Assembly (NCBI GenBank): GCA_023105745.1
Contig: JALGQZ010000019.1
Span: forward strand, 4,216,001 to 4,280,000
Length of the DNA stretch: 64,000 bases
Source: Austropuccinia psidii
Lineage: Eukaryota; Basidiomycota; Pucciniomycetes; Pucciniales; Sphaerophragmiaceae
Direction: 5' to 3'
The notes under the pieces were generated by a model that saw only the letters and a list, made by a program, of their open reading frames with translations, was not told the origin of the DNA and made no database searches. The position numbers were made by a program, and so were the translations under genes. Below, in pieces: positions 14,319-27,039 of this stretch; position 1 is the stretch's first letter, and each line of letters opens with the position of its first letter.

Positions 14319-14946
14319 TGTCAGCCTGTGACTCAAAACCAGAGCACAAGCATGACAGCCAAAATACCATAAACCAATGGTATAGCCAAGATACCACCAA
14401 AACATGGAGCTGAGCCAAATCAGCTCAAAAGGTATCAAAAGAAAGAGGAAGCCACCTCTTTCTGAAAATATAAGTCCCATCACCATAGGATAAGAAATGA
14501 CAAAGTTATTCCTGCTCAACGTTATTGCTGAGCATAAGCCTTAATTTTCACCTCTCATCTAAAATCCAGAAGGAGAGGCTTAACCCCATCAAATGGGTAC
14601 TCAAAATGAAGCTCTAAGCCAGGGCTATCCAATGGTACCAGCCAAACTGAGATAGCACCAATATTACTTGAGCTATGGTCAATTTCAGGCCAAATAAGGG
14701 TGAACAAAACATTCACCTCTCATCTAACTTCTACAGTTTTAGTGTGAGATACTTGAAGTGGGGTCTTTTTGGAAAGAGCACAATCAGGGCTATCTGATGG
14801 TGCCATCCACTTCTTTATATCTCAACTATAACAGAAGTTATGAGGCAAACAAGCTCAATACAGCTTTTTGCCCAAACCACGCCTATGTACAAAAAACCTT
14901 CTACATGGGATAGCTTTGTCATATTTAATGATAACCATACCAAATT
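14319..14946 (+). repeat. E2 5' LTR, first segment
   Basis: The first 628 bp of the E2 5' LTR are homologous to 54504-55130. It ends with AAATT at 14942-14946, where a complete LTR of the same family is inserted. The three 5' segments add up to 1234 bp. With the deleted stretch (about 207 bp) this agrees with the 1442-bp 3' LTR. Confidence 0.9.
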
Positions 14947-16383
14947 TGTCAGCCTGTGACTCAAAACCAGAGCACAAGCATGACAGCTAAAATACCATAA
15001 ACCAATGGTATAGCCAAGATACCACCAAAACATGGAGCTGAGCCAAATCAGCTCAAAAGGTATCAAAGGGAAGAGAAAACTCACCTCTTTCTGAAAACAT
15101 AAGTCCCATCACCATAGGAAAAGAGATAACAAAGTTATTTCTGCTCAAAGTTATTGCTGAGCATAAACCTTAATTTTCACCTCTCATCTAAAATCTAGAA
15201 GGAGAGGCTTAACCCCATCAAATGGGTATTCAAAATGCAGCTCTAAGTCCGGGCTATCCAATGGTACAAGCCAAATTGAGCTAGCACCAGTATTACTTGA
15301 GTTATGGTCAAATTCAGACCAAATAAGGGTGAACAAAACATTCACCTCTCATCTAACTTCTACAGTTTTAGTGTGGGATACTTGAAGTGGGGTCTTTTGG
15401 AAAAAGCAAAATCAGGGCTATCTGATTGTACCATCCACTTCTTCATATTTCACCTATAACAGAAGTTATGAGGCAAACAAGCTCAATACAGATTTTTGCC
15501 CAAACCACGCCTATGTACAAAAAACCTTGTACATGGGATATCTTTGTCATATTTAATGATAACCATACCAAATTGGGTATCATTTTGTAGAGCACATACA
15601 GGGTTATTCAATGAACCAACGTTGAGCATGATATCTCACGAACTGACAGAGTTATGGTCATTTGAAGGTGATAATCCCACGATATGACCAATACAACTGT
15701 ATTATGACAGGATACAGTTGTACTCTGATTATGAGGTGTCAAATAGACAAACAATCATGTTAATACTTCAATACCTCATAAGTCATTCAATACTGGGGTT
15801 CCATACAGCTTCTGTACAGCATTCTACACATCATACACGTCAGAATCAGGCCGTGAGGTCCCCAGATGAAAATGTTCACCCTGTATTGGTGAAAACTGCC
15901 CAGATGTGGTTTCAAAACCACATCTGAGCCCAATACAGGGCATACAGGCTGTTTGCAAACCACAAGTCAGTCCTAGAGAGTGAAAAATTTTCACTTCCTC
16001 TACATGGAAAGTTCTAGCACCCTTTCCACCCCATTTCAGGATAAAAAGGAGGCTTTTCACAGCCAGAATTGTCTCCTCATCCTGCCCTTGAATACCCTAC
16101 ATAGTAAACTGTCAAAAACAGTTTTACTCTTGGGTAATAAACAGGTATACTGTTAATTTACAGTATTGTAGTCTTTATTATTGTAACCCAACAGGTAAAC
16201 CTGCACCCAGGGCTTTCAACAGCGCTTACCACCACTATATTCATTATAGTAAAGCCCTTATATTATTAGATTAATCCATCTTTCACCCTCATAAAACATT
16301 TTTAAACTATTTTTCACGCTTCACAGTAATAGTTTTAGTTGTAAATAGCTCTATTACCTCTTCAACATAGACTCATCCTGACA
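14947..16383 (+). mobile_element. Solo LTR (1437 bp) nested in the E2 5' LTR
   Basis: A complete LTR runs from TGTCAGCC to TCCTGACA and is flanked by the duplication AAATT (14942-14946 and 16384-16388). It sits inside a homologous LTR, which makes the region look like a tandem LTR at first glance. A TATA-like GGATAAAAAGGAGG lies near 16040. It has the same length as the E2b LTR, and its U5 differs from that of E2 (TATACTGTTAATTTACAG near 16147), which suggests a different subfamily. Confidence 0.92.
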
Positions 16384-16388
16384 AAATT

Positions 16389-16507
16389 GGGTATCATTGT
16401 GTAGAGCTCTCACAGGGCTATCCAAGGAACCAACGTTGAGCATGATATCTCAAAAGCTGACAGAGTTATGGCCATTTGAAAGTTATAATCCCACAATATG
16501 ACCAATA
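16389..16507 (+). repeat. E2 5' LTR, second segment
   Basis: The E2 LTR continues after the solo LTR and matches 15570-15692. It breaks off after ATATGACCAAT and passes into the E1 LTR without the expected E1 terminus. About 0.2 kb of the E2 LTR, equivalent to about 15693-15899 of the solo copy, is missing between here and 26507. Confidence 0.85.
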
Positions 16508-18252
16508 TTAAATAAAAATCAAAATAGAAATATAAAATTATATTAAAAATGAAAAATAAATTACAATTTAAAAATAAAAATACATTAAATTTTGTAAGTG
16601 TAAAATTACATTTATGCTTGAAAAAATTAAGTAAAAATGAACTTTTAACAAAATTGTGAAGAAATGAAAAAATTTGGAAAAAGGTTAAATAAAAATTATT
16701 ATAACTTTTTATCCAATAAATAAACATATAAAAATTATTTCACCATTGGATTCCTCATAAAAAATCAGGTGGGGTCACCTCTGAGTGAAATTCTTGTAAC
16801 TCAACTCTAAATAAGCTTAAATTAAGTTTTTGGTATTTTCAATACAAAAGTTGAAAATCCTCAAAAATTTAATTTAATTCACACCACATGTGGTGTTAAC
16901 CATCAATTTGTGTGTTAAAATTGAGGTGTTGTGTTTAGTTTAGAAGTTATGAGGAATTGAAGTATTTTCAATTGAATTCAATTGAAATGTCAAAATGTGT
17001 GCGTGTATTACATAAGTGCACTTTGATTTAAATATGAGGTGTCAATTATTACTGTATTGTACTGTACAATTGAATTGAATTACATATGTAAATTATAAGT
17101 ATAATACATGATGAGGAATTAAAGGAAAAATAAATTGGAAAGATTAAATTTGGGGGGGAAAAGGAACTCCACCTCTAAGAGGGACCTAGACCCCCAAAAC
17201 CCTTGCTGACAGGCGTGGGATGTCGAAATTCACGCAAAATTTCATCACTTTGGGCCTGGAATTGAGTTCCAGGGTCTGTGGACTCAATTGATGATGAGGT
17301 TTTGATACCAACTGGGGTAGTTTTAGCTGTTGCCAAGAGGGTAAAACTACCCTTAAGATAAAACAATCATAGCAAAAACAGTTTTAACTGGTTTCTACGC
17401 CTCTGACACACATTCTGACGTGTTTTGAAGGCTCTAGGCCTGGTATTGCTATAGTAATGGCTGATTTAAGGGTCTAAAATGGCTAAAAATGGCTAAAAAT
17501 GGTTTAAACCAGCCCTTTTTTGTCTAAATCAGGGTTCAATGATGCCATAATTGGCTTTTCTGTTGTCAGACTATTTTTCACGACTGACAAGAGTAAATTT
17601 TACTTTTGGAGTAAGAGAATTGATGGCTATAAAAGAATGTCTTCTTTGCCCCACTTTTCTCTTCATGTTAGAATCTTTTCCTTTTATAATTAGTTTAAAC
17701 ATTGTTAAACCAATCAATAAAAGATTCCAACCACCTTTCTTATATCATTTTAAACCTCTTAACCACGTGAAAAAATCATTATAATCATTGTTTGTAACTC
17801 TTATAATCATTTTTACCCCTGAGCCACCCCAAAAGTGAATTAAAGCATCTTTTATCACTGTAAACTTTGTCACTTTGATTCCAAATTCACTCTGGTTACT
17901 TTTGGGTGTGTTTTCTCTTTAATATTCTTCTTAAAGACTTTGTTCTTTAATGAATTGCTTGCAGCTCTTTGCTCAATTAATTCCAATTGAAATTGCTCTT
18001 GAAGAAATTTCATTTGTAGGCTTAAAATATCTCTTGTAGAGTATTTTTTGGATAAACTTTTATTGTTGGTAAAACAATAAATTTTTATAATATTATTTTT
18101 TTATACTAATAAAGTTATAAACAATAAAATTGGTGTGTTTTCTCTTAAAAATACAATTTCTTACTATTTTTAATTGAATTTTACCTCATACAAATTTTGA
18201 GGACAGGAAAAGTACTTGATTTTTAATCGAAGTTTCATATCCACACCTTACA
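16508..18252 (+). repeat. E1 5' LTR, 5'-truncated
   Basis: It is homologous to the E1 3' LTR from about 24730 onward and ends CCACACCTTACA at 18252. The TGTGAGCC start seen in the 3' LTR is absent. A good TATA box, TATAAAAG, lies at 17628-17635; the 3' LTR copy has TTTAAAAG at the matching place. Motifs such as the CTCTGACAC and TAAAATGGC stretches are shared by both LTRs. Confidence 0.88.
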
Positions 18253-18254
18253 TT

Positions 18255-18272
18255 TGGGGGCCCAGCCGTGAT
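18255..18272 (+). other. Candidate primer-binding site of E1
   Basis: TGGGGGCCCAGCCGTGAT starts three bases into the internal region, right after the LTR end. A primer site begins TGG because tRNAs end CCA. Matching positions in E2 (26997) and E0 (8902) also begin TGG and share a GGCC-rich core, so the element is conserved. The primer tRNA was not identified. Confidence 0.55.
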
Positions 18273-18398
18273 ATTTTACCTGTGACATATTTTTTACTCT
18301 TTTTGAATCTTTTTTTCTTATATTGAAAAATTTGAAAACATATAAAAAATACTTATAATTCAAAAAATCCATAAAAAGTAATTTTTTTCATATCATAA

Positions 18399-18474
18399 GT
18401 GAGGCTTATATTTTTATTTCTTTTTTGAAATATCTTTTTTTTACTTAATTAATTGGTTTTTTCATTAATTTTAG
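18399..18474 (+). other. Leader intron of E1 that builds the ORF1 start codon
   Basis: The donor GTGAGG follows an A at 18398. The acceptor TTTTAG ends at 18474 and is followed by TGTCTGAC. Joining gives A|TG TCT GAC, which is in frame with ORF1. The length, 76 bp, is typical of introns in this window. E2 has the same arrangement at 27040-27573. Splicing is inferred from consensus and frame only. Confidence 0.55.
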
Positions 18475-19386
18475 TGTCTGACAACATGGTAAGACAAGAA
18501 AACATTGAAACAGCCTCAACAGTCACCAGCATTATTCCTGCCAGTACTATTAATTCAGACCATAATAGTAATGTTATTGTGACTCAAAATAACCAACCTG
18601 AACCAATATCTTCTGAATTGATTAACTTGAACATAAGTAATACCCTTCAGAAAGCTAAGAATTTGGCCAATAGTAAGTTTTTTGATGTAAAATTACTATT
18701 TTAAGCCTTTTTAACCATAATTATGCCTTCAACCAGGTCAGGAGCCAGCTATAACCCCTCAAGAAGCTCCCAAAAAGGTAATAGACGTGATTATGGCAGA
18801 GGCCAATCAGGTACAGAAGGGAAAGGGTAAGTTGATGACTTCCAAACAACTAAAATGGGTCATTCTGAAGCTGATAATACCATTTTACCTTCAAAAAGAG
18901 CTGACACCGCCACAACAAGCCTCTGTGGACATATACAAAGCCAGCCACAGTGCATACAACAATGCACTTCAATTCAAGGAGTACCAGATCCTTGCAGACC
19001 TGTGGAAGAATTGCATGAATTCTTACCTAACTGTGAGAAAATTCCTGGGCCAACCCAACACTTGCAAATTGCTCAATGGATGTCATCCATTGATGGAGAA
19101 GAAAAACATGATGCTTTTGACACTAGAATGGAGGAACAGCAACCCTCCACCACCAAAGCAAGTGCCAAAAACAGCCCAAGTGGCCAGCAGCAGCAATTCC
19201 AACGTGAAAAAGCAGCCACAAGTTCCAAACAACGGCAAAGGGAAGGCACCAGCCCCAAATCCTTACAGCAAAGGATACAGAATTCCAAAGATTCAGCAGG
19301 ATGCCATGGAAAATGTATTTCAGATGGCCAGAACCATGATGGAATTACAGAAGAAGGAGGAAGCCAGATTAAGATTCCAGAAATGA
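18475..19386 (+). CDS. E1 ORF1, spliced, 282 aa, overlapping gag-pol
   Basis: The start A is at 18398, joined to TG at 18475. The exons are 18475-18672 and 18737-19386, with a 64-bp GTAAGT...CAG intron between them. The total is 849 nt, an exact multiple of three. The unspliced alternative start is ATG 18486. The protein is polar and Ser/Thr/Pro-rich at the N-terminus. It then has a helical, aromatic-containing part, a PPPPK and Lys-rich linker, and a final segment rich in Met, Gln and Glu. No known domain was recognised. E2 has a counterpart in the same place, also ending in a Gln/Lys tail. Its last base triplet (TGA 19384-19386) overlaps an ATG of the gag-pol frame as ATGA. The role is unknown; it may be a second gag-like or accessory protein. 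Confidence 0.6.
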
Positions 19387-22300
19387 TTTCTCATATATTT
19401 GATTCCATCCCAGAGTTGTATGATGCTATAAATGACGTGAAAAAACATCTTTCTGATAAAAATGAAACCATTTGTAACAACATTAAAGCAAACAACCTGA
19501 GTCTGTGCCAAATTAATGAAACACTTATGTGCTTTGAAAACGCTTTAAGAACAATTAAAATTTCCAATAATGATAATTCTTCTGGCAATAAAATAAATGA
19601 ACAATCTGCCATTATTAAAGAATTAACAGATAAATATTCTAAATTCAATATTGATGACATACTTGAAACAAGAATTAAACAAGCCATAAATATTATCAAA
19701 AAATATAACAAGAAAGTCCTTGATGACATTTCAAATTCATTTACTGAAGTAAAGACATATACCATTGCCCTGAAAAAGTGTTTTGATGCTTCACAAGAAG
19801 AAGTATCAAAATTATCCATGAAATTGAATCAAGTCACTGCTGATAATACAAGACAGACAGAGTTATGGAAAGAACTGACACATAAAGAAGAAATGTAGAA
19901 AATTGAACTAATAAATTTAATACAAGGCTTCCAACATGAATACAGAAATTCCCAAAGGTGTAACAACAGTAAAATGAATGATATTGAGCAAATACTGAAC
20001 ACCTTACCAAGAATGTCTACACCCCTGAATCAAAATGAGAGCACAAGGATTCCAAATCCACAAGTATTGGATCCTGATAATTCACAGTTAAAAAATGAAT
20101 GATCCACTTCTTTTTGTAACTTGGAACCATCAATGGGCCAAGCACTCTTGAAAGAAGTTCCAAAACATTAAGAAGGGCCTCACTTCAGCGGTGAAGGAGA
20201 ATGTGACCATATGGAATTCATTAGAGGTATTGACATGATCAAAGAGGATTTTGAATTACCAGACAGATTGGTAACAGCCAGGTTTAACACCTTGTTTACC
20301 AGATCAGCTCACAGATGGTACATCAAAATAAGACAAGAACATGGACACCAGAGTTGGACTTGGTGGAAAACCCAAATCATCAACAAATGGGCAAATGATT
20401 CTTGGAGGTTTGAGGTTGAAACAGCCTTTGAATCTGCCAAATTTAATGCTGATAAAGGCAAAGCTTCACCATGGTTTTGCCAACAAAAAGATAGATTAAC
20501 AGCATTATATCCTGACATGTCAGAATTTATGATCCATAGAAAAATTCTGGGACAATGTGGAGGTGACTTAGAGAATGCTATCGAAAGCAGGACTACTGAA
20601 CAATCTTCAGCAGAGGATATTATCAATATACTAGAAGAAGTAACCACCAGAACCAAAATTGGTTCTAGGAGGGTGAATCTCAAAACAACGTTTAATACCC
20701 CTTTGAAAGGTTCTGTGGACATAAAACCCAAAGAAAATTCTAGTAATATTAAGTATAAATCTGCAGATACAGTCAGAAAATGCCATATTTGCCAAAGCAC
20801 CACCCATATAGCCAATACATGTCCAAAAAGGGGGAAAATCAATGAAATTGACATTGAAAAGGAACCAGATGTTGAAAAAGAAGACATAATTGAAGACAAT
20901 TCAGATGATAAGTCATCCATATTTTCTGAATCTTCAAAATTTATAGAAAATATCAATTCCACTTTTGACATCATGGAATCTTATTCCCACTTTCCACAAT
21001 TGATCAATGGTCAACTTGATTTATCAAAAGTTCAAGATGCACAACTTATGAAAACAAAACCAAACAGAGGGAAAGGTTATACAGCTGGTAACTCCTGCAT
21101 AACAGAAGTGGTGATTAACAACAAGCCCACCAAACCTTTGCTTGACCCAGGGGCCTTCTGCTCTTGTGTTGGAAAATATTTTCTTAAGACTTGTGTACCA
21201 AGTTTTGAAGACCAATTGTTACCAATTGATGGTATAAAATTCAACAGTGCAAGTAACCCAATGAAAGCATTAGGAATATTTCAGACCAATGTCATATTCC
21301 CACACATAAATGGGAATTTAAGAATCACAGTTGAATTTGTTGTTATGGAAAATTTCTCTAGTACCCATTTTATATTGGGAAATGACTATTTAATCATGTA
21401 TGGGATAGATTTACATAATAACAAAGACAGATACTTTACTATTGGAGAAAATAAGCACCAAAAATTTGCCTTTTTACCATTTAAAAGACAAACTACAGTA
21501 AACAAAGTATCACCAGTCAACTTAGAGTTAGAGAAATTAAAGTCTGAACAGTTAAATGAGGCTGAAATAAGCCTTCATCTGACTGATAAACAAGAAAATG
21601 AACTTTCTTCCCTTTTGTATGACCACAGAGGAGCGTTTGCTTCAGACAAAGAACCTCTAGGAGCAATTATTGGTCATGAAGTTGACATCATTCTTAACAT
21701 TGAGAAACCTTATCCACCACTCTTAAGAAGACCTGCATATCCAGCAAGTCCAAAATCAAGAGAAGCTCTAGAAATTCATATCAAAGAACTTCTGGACCTT
21801 GGTGTAATAAGAAAAGTAGGCCACAATGAAGAAGTAGAAATAACTACACCAGTCATAGTGGCGTGGCATAATGGAAAATCCAGAATGGTTGGGAACGTTA
21901 GAGCTTTGAACACTTACACTGTTCCAGACAGATACGCAATACCAAAAATACAAATTGCCCTTACTCAAATATCTCAAGCAGTGTATATAACCACTATGGA
22001 TACCCTTAAAGGATTCCATCAAAATGTGGTGACACCAAGAGAAAGAAAATACTTGAGAATTATTGTTCATTGTGGAGTGTATCAATACTTGAGGATGCCC
22101 TTTGGTATTAAAAATGCACCTTCACACTTCCAAAGAATGATGAATGAAATTTTCCCTGAAGAACTCTCAGAGGGATGGTTAATCATTTACATTGATGACA
22201 TTATTGTCTGTTCCAAGACTTGGGAGGAGCACATGTACCGATTGTCCAGAGTTTTGACAAAAATTCAATCAGTCAACATGAAAATCCCCTTGAAGAAATG

Positions 22301-24647
22301 TCATTTTGGATTTAAAGAACTTAAAGCACTAGGACATGTTGTATCTGGTTTGTCCCTTGGAATTGACAAAAACAAAGTTGCAGCAGTATTGCTAAAACAC
22401 ATGCCTCAGAATAAGAAGGAAATTGTGTCATTCTTAGGTTTTGCAGGATATTACAGGAAACACATTAAAGATTTTGCATCCATAGCAAGACCACTTTATA
22501 AATTGTGTGACAAAGACACAGTATTTGAAATGATTCTTCACAGAGTCAAAGCTTTTGAGTCTCTAAGAGAAGCCTTGACCACTGCTCCACTCTTACTGAT
22601 GCCAGACTTTAAATTACCTTTCAAACTGTATGTTGATGCATCAGGGGATGGGCTAGGTGCTGCACTTCACCAAGTTGAGATCATAAATGATAAACCTGTA
22701 GAAGGACCCATATGTTTCATATCCAGGCAAATCAAACCAACTGAAGCCAGATATGGAGCAAGTCAGATGGAATTTCTATGCCTTGTCTGGGCCTTGGAGA
22801 AATTGAACTACTTCTTAGAGGGATGTGTTTTTGAGGTGATAACAGATTGTAAAGCTGTCAAATCACTTTTGAACATGAAAACACCCAACAGACATATGCT
22901 CAGATGGCAAATAGCCATACAAGAATACAGAGGCAATATGACTATTGTTCATAAGGATGGCAATATTCATAAGAATGCAGATGGACTAAGCAGATGGCCA
23001 TTACCAAATAACATTAATAATACTGCTTATGTGCCAGAAGAAGCTTCACCACAAATTCTAATAGAAGGAATAAGTGTTACAGACTTGAACACCACCTTCT
23101 TTGAAGAAGTCAGCAGCAGTTACACTCAAGATAAGAATTGTAGCATCTTATGCCAATTACTTAACAAAGACTGTAAAGAAAACTCTCTAATACATGCCTT
23201 GGATGAAGTATGGAGAAAATCTTATGATGAAGGAAGATTTCACCTACTGGATGGTATAATTTACCACATAACCAAGCACACATGTGTCATGACAGTTGTA
23301 GACAGGTCATTAATCAATCTTGTACTGAAAGAATGCCATGATAGTCCCTTTTCAGGACATTTGTCTGAGGATAGAACAAGAGAGAAAGTAAAGAACTGCA
23401 TATGGTGGCCAATGTGGCAGAAAGATGTTGCAGAGTAGTGCAAAACCTGTGACAGATGCCAAAAGGCAAATAAATCCACTGGCAAGAGACTTGGGAATAT
23501 GATAAAAATCCAAGAATCAAACAGACCTTGGGAAATTGTCCATATGGATTGGGTAACTGGCCTACCACCAGGAGGTGACAGAAGCTATAATGCTTGCCTA
23601 GTAATTGTGGACAGATTCAGTAAAACTCCAATTATTTTACCATGTCACAAAGATGATACAGCCATGGATAAAGCTCTTCTGATATGGAATAGAGTAGTGT
23701 CATGGACTGGGATATTTACAAATATCATTAGTGATAGGGATCCCAAATTCACTTCAGAACTATGGACGAATCTTCACCAATTATTTGGCACTAAACTGTA
23801 TTTCTCTACAGCCTACCACCCACAAACTGATGGCCTGGCTGAAAGGATAATCCAAACCCTAGAGGACATGGTGAGAATATTTTGTGCATATGGCCTTGAA
23901 TTCAAAGATTGTGATGGATTTACCCATGATTGGTATGCTCTGTTGCCAGCACTGCAATTAGCATATAAAACATCAATCCATGCCAGTACCAATCAGACTC
24001 CTGCTATTATAGAAAAAGGATGGAACCTCAAGTTACCCCAAGATTCCTTGAGGAAAGACTTAATTGAAATACATCCCACAGCTGATAGCTTCAAAGGAAT
24101 GCTAAAAAAAGCTAGAAAGCATGCAGTAAGGTGCATGGAGGACTCTTTTGCATATGCTAAAGACAAATGGGATAAATCGCATGCAACTCCAGATTTCAAA
24201 GTGGGTGACCTAGTTCTTGTATCCACCACTAACTTCAGTAACATCAAAGGATGTAAAAAGTTGAAAGACTCCTTTGCAGGACCTTTTGTGATTAAGGTCC
24301 TCCATGGAGAAAATGCTGTTGAAGTAGAGTTATCTGAAGAACTTAGCAATAAGCATCCTACATTTGCAGTGAGCTTGATAAAGCCATATAAATCTGGTGA
24401 TGCTGAGAAATTTCCCTTGAGGAATAAGATTCCCCAAGTTATACCTCCTATTGAGACATCTAGTACTAACAAAACTACCAAAGTTCTTAAAGAAAGGAAA
24501 TTAAGAACCAAGAAAGTAAGGGAATACCTTGTTAGGTACAGTGACCCAACTTTTGAAGATGGATGGTTAGAAGAAAAAGATATACCAGAAGCTACCAAAC
24601 TCCTCAGGAGATTCAGAAACACTAGAAATACCAATATTAAAAAGTAA
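18855..24647 (+). pseudogene. E1 gag-pol, one frame broken by four stops
   Basis: One reading frame holds, in order, a disordered N-terminal extension, a coiled gag region, a retrotransposon gag domain (20211-20660), a CX2CX4HX4C zinc knuckle (20781-20822), retropepsin (near 21144), reverse transcriptase with YIDD (22188-22199), RNase H (VDAS near 22632, then NADGLSR), an HHCC-type integrase finger, and an integrase core with its Asp, Asp and Glu blocks from 23610. It ends with a GPF-type and chromo-like tail at 24647. Stops interrupt it at 19896 (TAG), 20100 (TGA), 20169 (TAA) and 23436 (TAG, where the E2 copy has Tyr). The protease motif reads Asp-Pro-Gly, whereas the family has Asp-Ser/Thr-Gly. 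The copy is therefore dead in spite of a 1075-codon open run (20211-23438). Confidence 0.92.
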
Positions 24648-24657
24648 TATTCTTTTT

Positions 24658-24670
24658 TAGGGGGAGGGAA
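24658..24670 (+). other. Polypurine tract of E1
   Basis: AGGGGGAGGGAA sits directly before the TGTGAGCC start of the 3' LTR and just after the gag-pol stop codon. Plus-strand DNA synthesis of LTR elements starts from such tracts. E2 (54492-54502) and E2b (5477-5486) have similar tracts at the same place. Confidence 0.8.
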
Positions 24671-26506
24671 TGTGAGCCATAGAGGTAATTTCATATACCC
24701 AAAAGACCACAAATACAAAAATAACATATTAAATTAAATAAAATAAAATAAATTTATTTATATTATTAAAATAAAAATAAAAATACAAGTGTAAAATTAT
24801 ATTAAAAATAAAAAAATTAATTACAATTTAAAAATAAAAATACATTAAATTTTGTAAGTGTAAAATTACATTTATACTTGAAAAAAAAAAATGAAATTTT
24901 AACAAAATTGTGAAAAAATAAATAAATTTAGAAAAAAGTTAAATAAAAACTATTTTAACTTTTTATCCAATAAATAAACATATAAAAATTATTTCACCAT
25001 CGGATTCCTCATAAAAAATCAGGTGGGGTCACCTCTGAGTGAAATTCTTGTAACTCAACTCTAAATAAGCTTAAATTAAGTTTTTGGTATTTTCAATACA
25101 AAAGTTGAAAATCCTCAAAACTTTAATTTAATTCACACCACATGCGGTGTTAACCATCAATTTTTGTGTTAAAATTGAGGTGTTGTGTTTAGTTTAGAAG
25201 TTATGAGGAATTGAAGTATTTTCAATTGAATTCAATTGAAATGTCAAAATGTGCGCGTGTATTACATAAGTGAAATTTGATTTACATATGAGGTGTCAAT
25301 TATTACTGCATTGTACTGTACAATTGAATTGAATTACATATTTAAGTTATAAGTATAATACATGATGAGGAATTAAAGAAAAATAAATTGGAAAGATTAA
25401 ATTTGGGGGGGAAAAGGAACTCCAGCTCTAAGGGGGAGCTAGACCCCCAAAATCCTTGATGACAGGCGTGGGATGTCAAAATTCACGCAAAAGTTCATCA
25501 CTTTGGGCCTGGAATTGAGTTACAGGGTCTGTGGACTCAATTGATGATGAGGTTTTGATACCAACAGGGGTAGTTTTAGCTGTTGCCAAGAGGGTAAAAC
25601 TACCCTTAAGATAAAACAATCATAGTAAAAACAGTTTTAACTGGTTTCTAAGCCTCTGACACACATTCTGAGGTGTTTTGAAGGCTCTAGGCCTGGTATT
25701 GCTAGAGTAATAGTTGATTTAAGGGTCTAAAATGGCCAAAAACTGTTAAAAATGGCTTGAACCAGCCATTTTTGGTCTAAACCAGGGTTCAATGATGCCA
25801 TAATTGGCTTTTCTGTTGTCAGAATGTTTTTAACGACTGACAAGAGTAAATTTTACTTTTGGAGTAAGAGAATTGATGGCTTTAAAAGAATGTCTTCTTT
25901 GCCCCACTTTTCTCTTTATGTTGGAATCTTTTCCTTTTATAATTAGTTTAAACATTGTTAAACCAATCAATAAAAGATTCCAAACACCTTTCTTATATCA
26001 TTTTAAACCTTTTAACCACGTGAAAAAATCATTATAATCATTGTTTGTAACTCTTATAATCATTTTTACCCCTGAACCACCCCAAAAGTGAATTAAAGCA
26101 TCTTTCATCACTGTAAACTTTGTCACTTTGTTTCCAAATTCACTCTGGTCACTTTTGGGTGTGTTTTCTATTTAATATTCTTTTTAAAGACTTTGTTCTT
26201 TAATTAATTGCTTGCAGTTCTTTGCTCAATTAATTCCAATTGAAATTGCTCTTGAAGAAATTTCTTTTTTAGCCTTAAAATATCTCTTGTAGGGTATTTT
26301 TTGAATAAATTTTTATTGTTGCTAAAACAATAAATTTTTATAATATTATTGTTTTATACTAATAAAGTTATAAACAATAAAATTGGCGTGTTTTCTCTTA
26401 AAAATACTATTTCTTACTATTTTTAATTGAATTTTACCTTATACAAATTTTTGAGGACAGGAAAAGTACTTGATTTTTAATCAAAGTTTCATATCCACAC
26501 CTTACA
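24671..26506 (+). repeat. E1 3' LTR (1836 bp)
   Basis: It begins TGTGAGCC and ends CACACCTTACA. It is complete, in contrast to the 5' copy. It is followed directly by CCAGATGTGG, which is internal E2 LTR sequence, so the right-hand insertion junction is intact at 26506/26507. Confidence 0.92.
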
Positions 26507-26993
26507 CCAGATGTGGCTTCAAAACCACATCCGGGCCCAATACAGGCTATACAGGCTGTTTGCAAAACACAAGCCAGTACTAGAGGGTGAAAAATCTTCA
26601 CTTCCTCTATGTGGAAAGGTCTAGCACCCTTTCCACCCCATTCCAGGATAAAAGGAGGCTTTTTCACGGCCAGAACTGTCTCCTCATCCTGCTCTTAAAT
26701 AGCCTACGTAGTAAACTGTCAAAACCAGTTTTACTCTTGGTTAAATAATCAGGTATCATTATAATCTTTAATTATTGTAGTCTCTTATTATTGTAACCCA
26801 AAAGATAAAGCTGCACCCAGGGCTTTCAATAGCGCTCACCACCACTATACCCAGTATAGTAAAGCCCTTTAATTTCATTTTAAAACCATCTTAAAACTTT
26901 ATAAATCTTTTTAAAAACATTTTTACCATGTCACAAACATAGTCAAAGTTGCAATTAGCCTACTTACATCTTTGTCATATTTTCATCCTGACA
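26507..26993 (+). repeat. E2 5' LTR, third segment
   Basis: The E2 LTR resumes at the equivalent of 15900 in the solo LTR and runs to its end ATCCTGACA at 26993. It matches 55460-55945 of the 3' LTR closely, including the shared U5 (CTTACATCTTTGTCAT). A TATA-like GATAAAAGGAGG lies near 26647. Confidence 0.9.
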
Positions 26994-26996
26994 TTT

Positions 26997-27014
26997 TGGG
27001 GCCTGGCCATGTTT
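26997..27014 (+). other. Candidate primer-binding site of E2
   Basis: TGGGGCCTGGCCATGTTT lies three bases inside the E2 LTR end. It resembles the E1 site (18255) and the E0 site (8902). It contains an ATG that is followed by no long frame. The primer tRNA is not identified. Confidence 0.5.
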
Positions 27015-27039
27015 TAAAACCTTTTTAGACCTATTACAA

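Larger units (their letters stand above)
16508..26506 (+). mobile_element. Ty3/gypsy element E1 (about 10 kb)
   Basis: E1 has two homologous LTRs of about 1.75-1.84 kb (16508-18252 and 24671-26506), a TGG-starting primer site, ORF1, a gag-pol frame with all the usual domains, and a purine tract before the 3' LTR. It lies inside the E2 5' LTR. Its own 5' LTR lacks roughly the first 60 bp. The two LTRs differ at many positions (for example around 17450-17530 against 25690-25790), so the insertion is not recent. Confidence 0.9.

Noticed and set aside
23436..23438. Programmed readthrough of the TAG in E1 integrase
   Set aside because: It falls in the middle of the integrase finger, replaces a Tyr present in E2, and E1 has three more stops; point decay is simpler.
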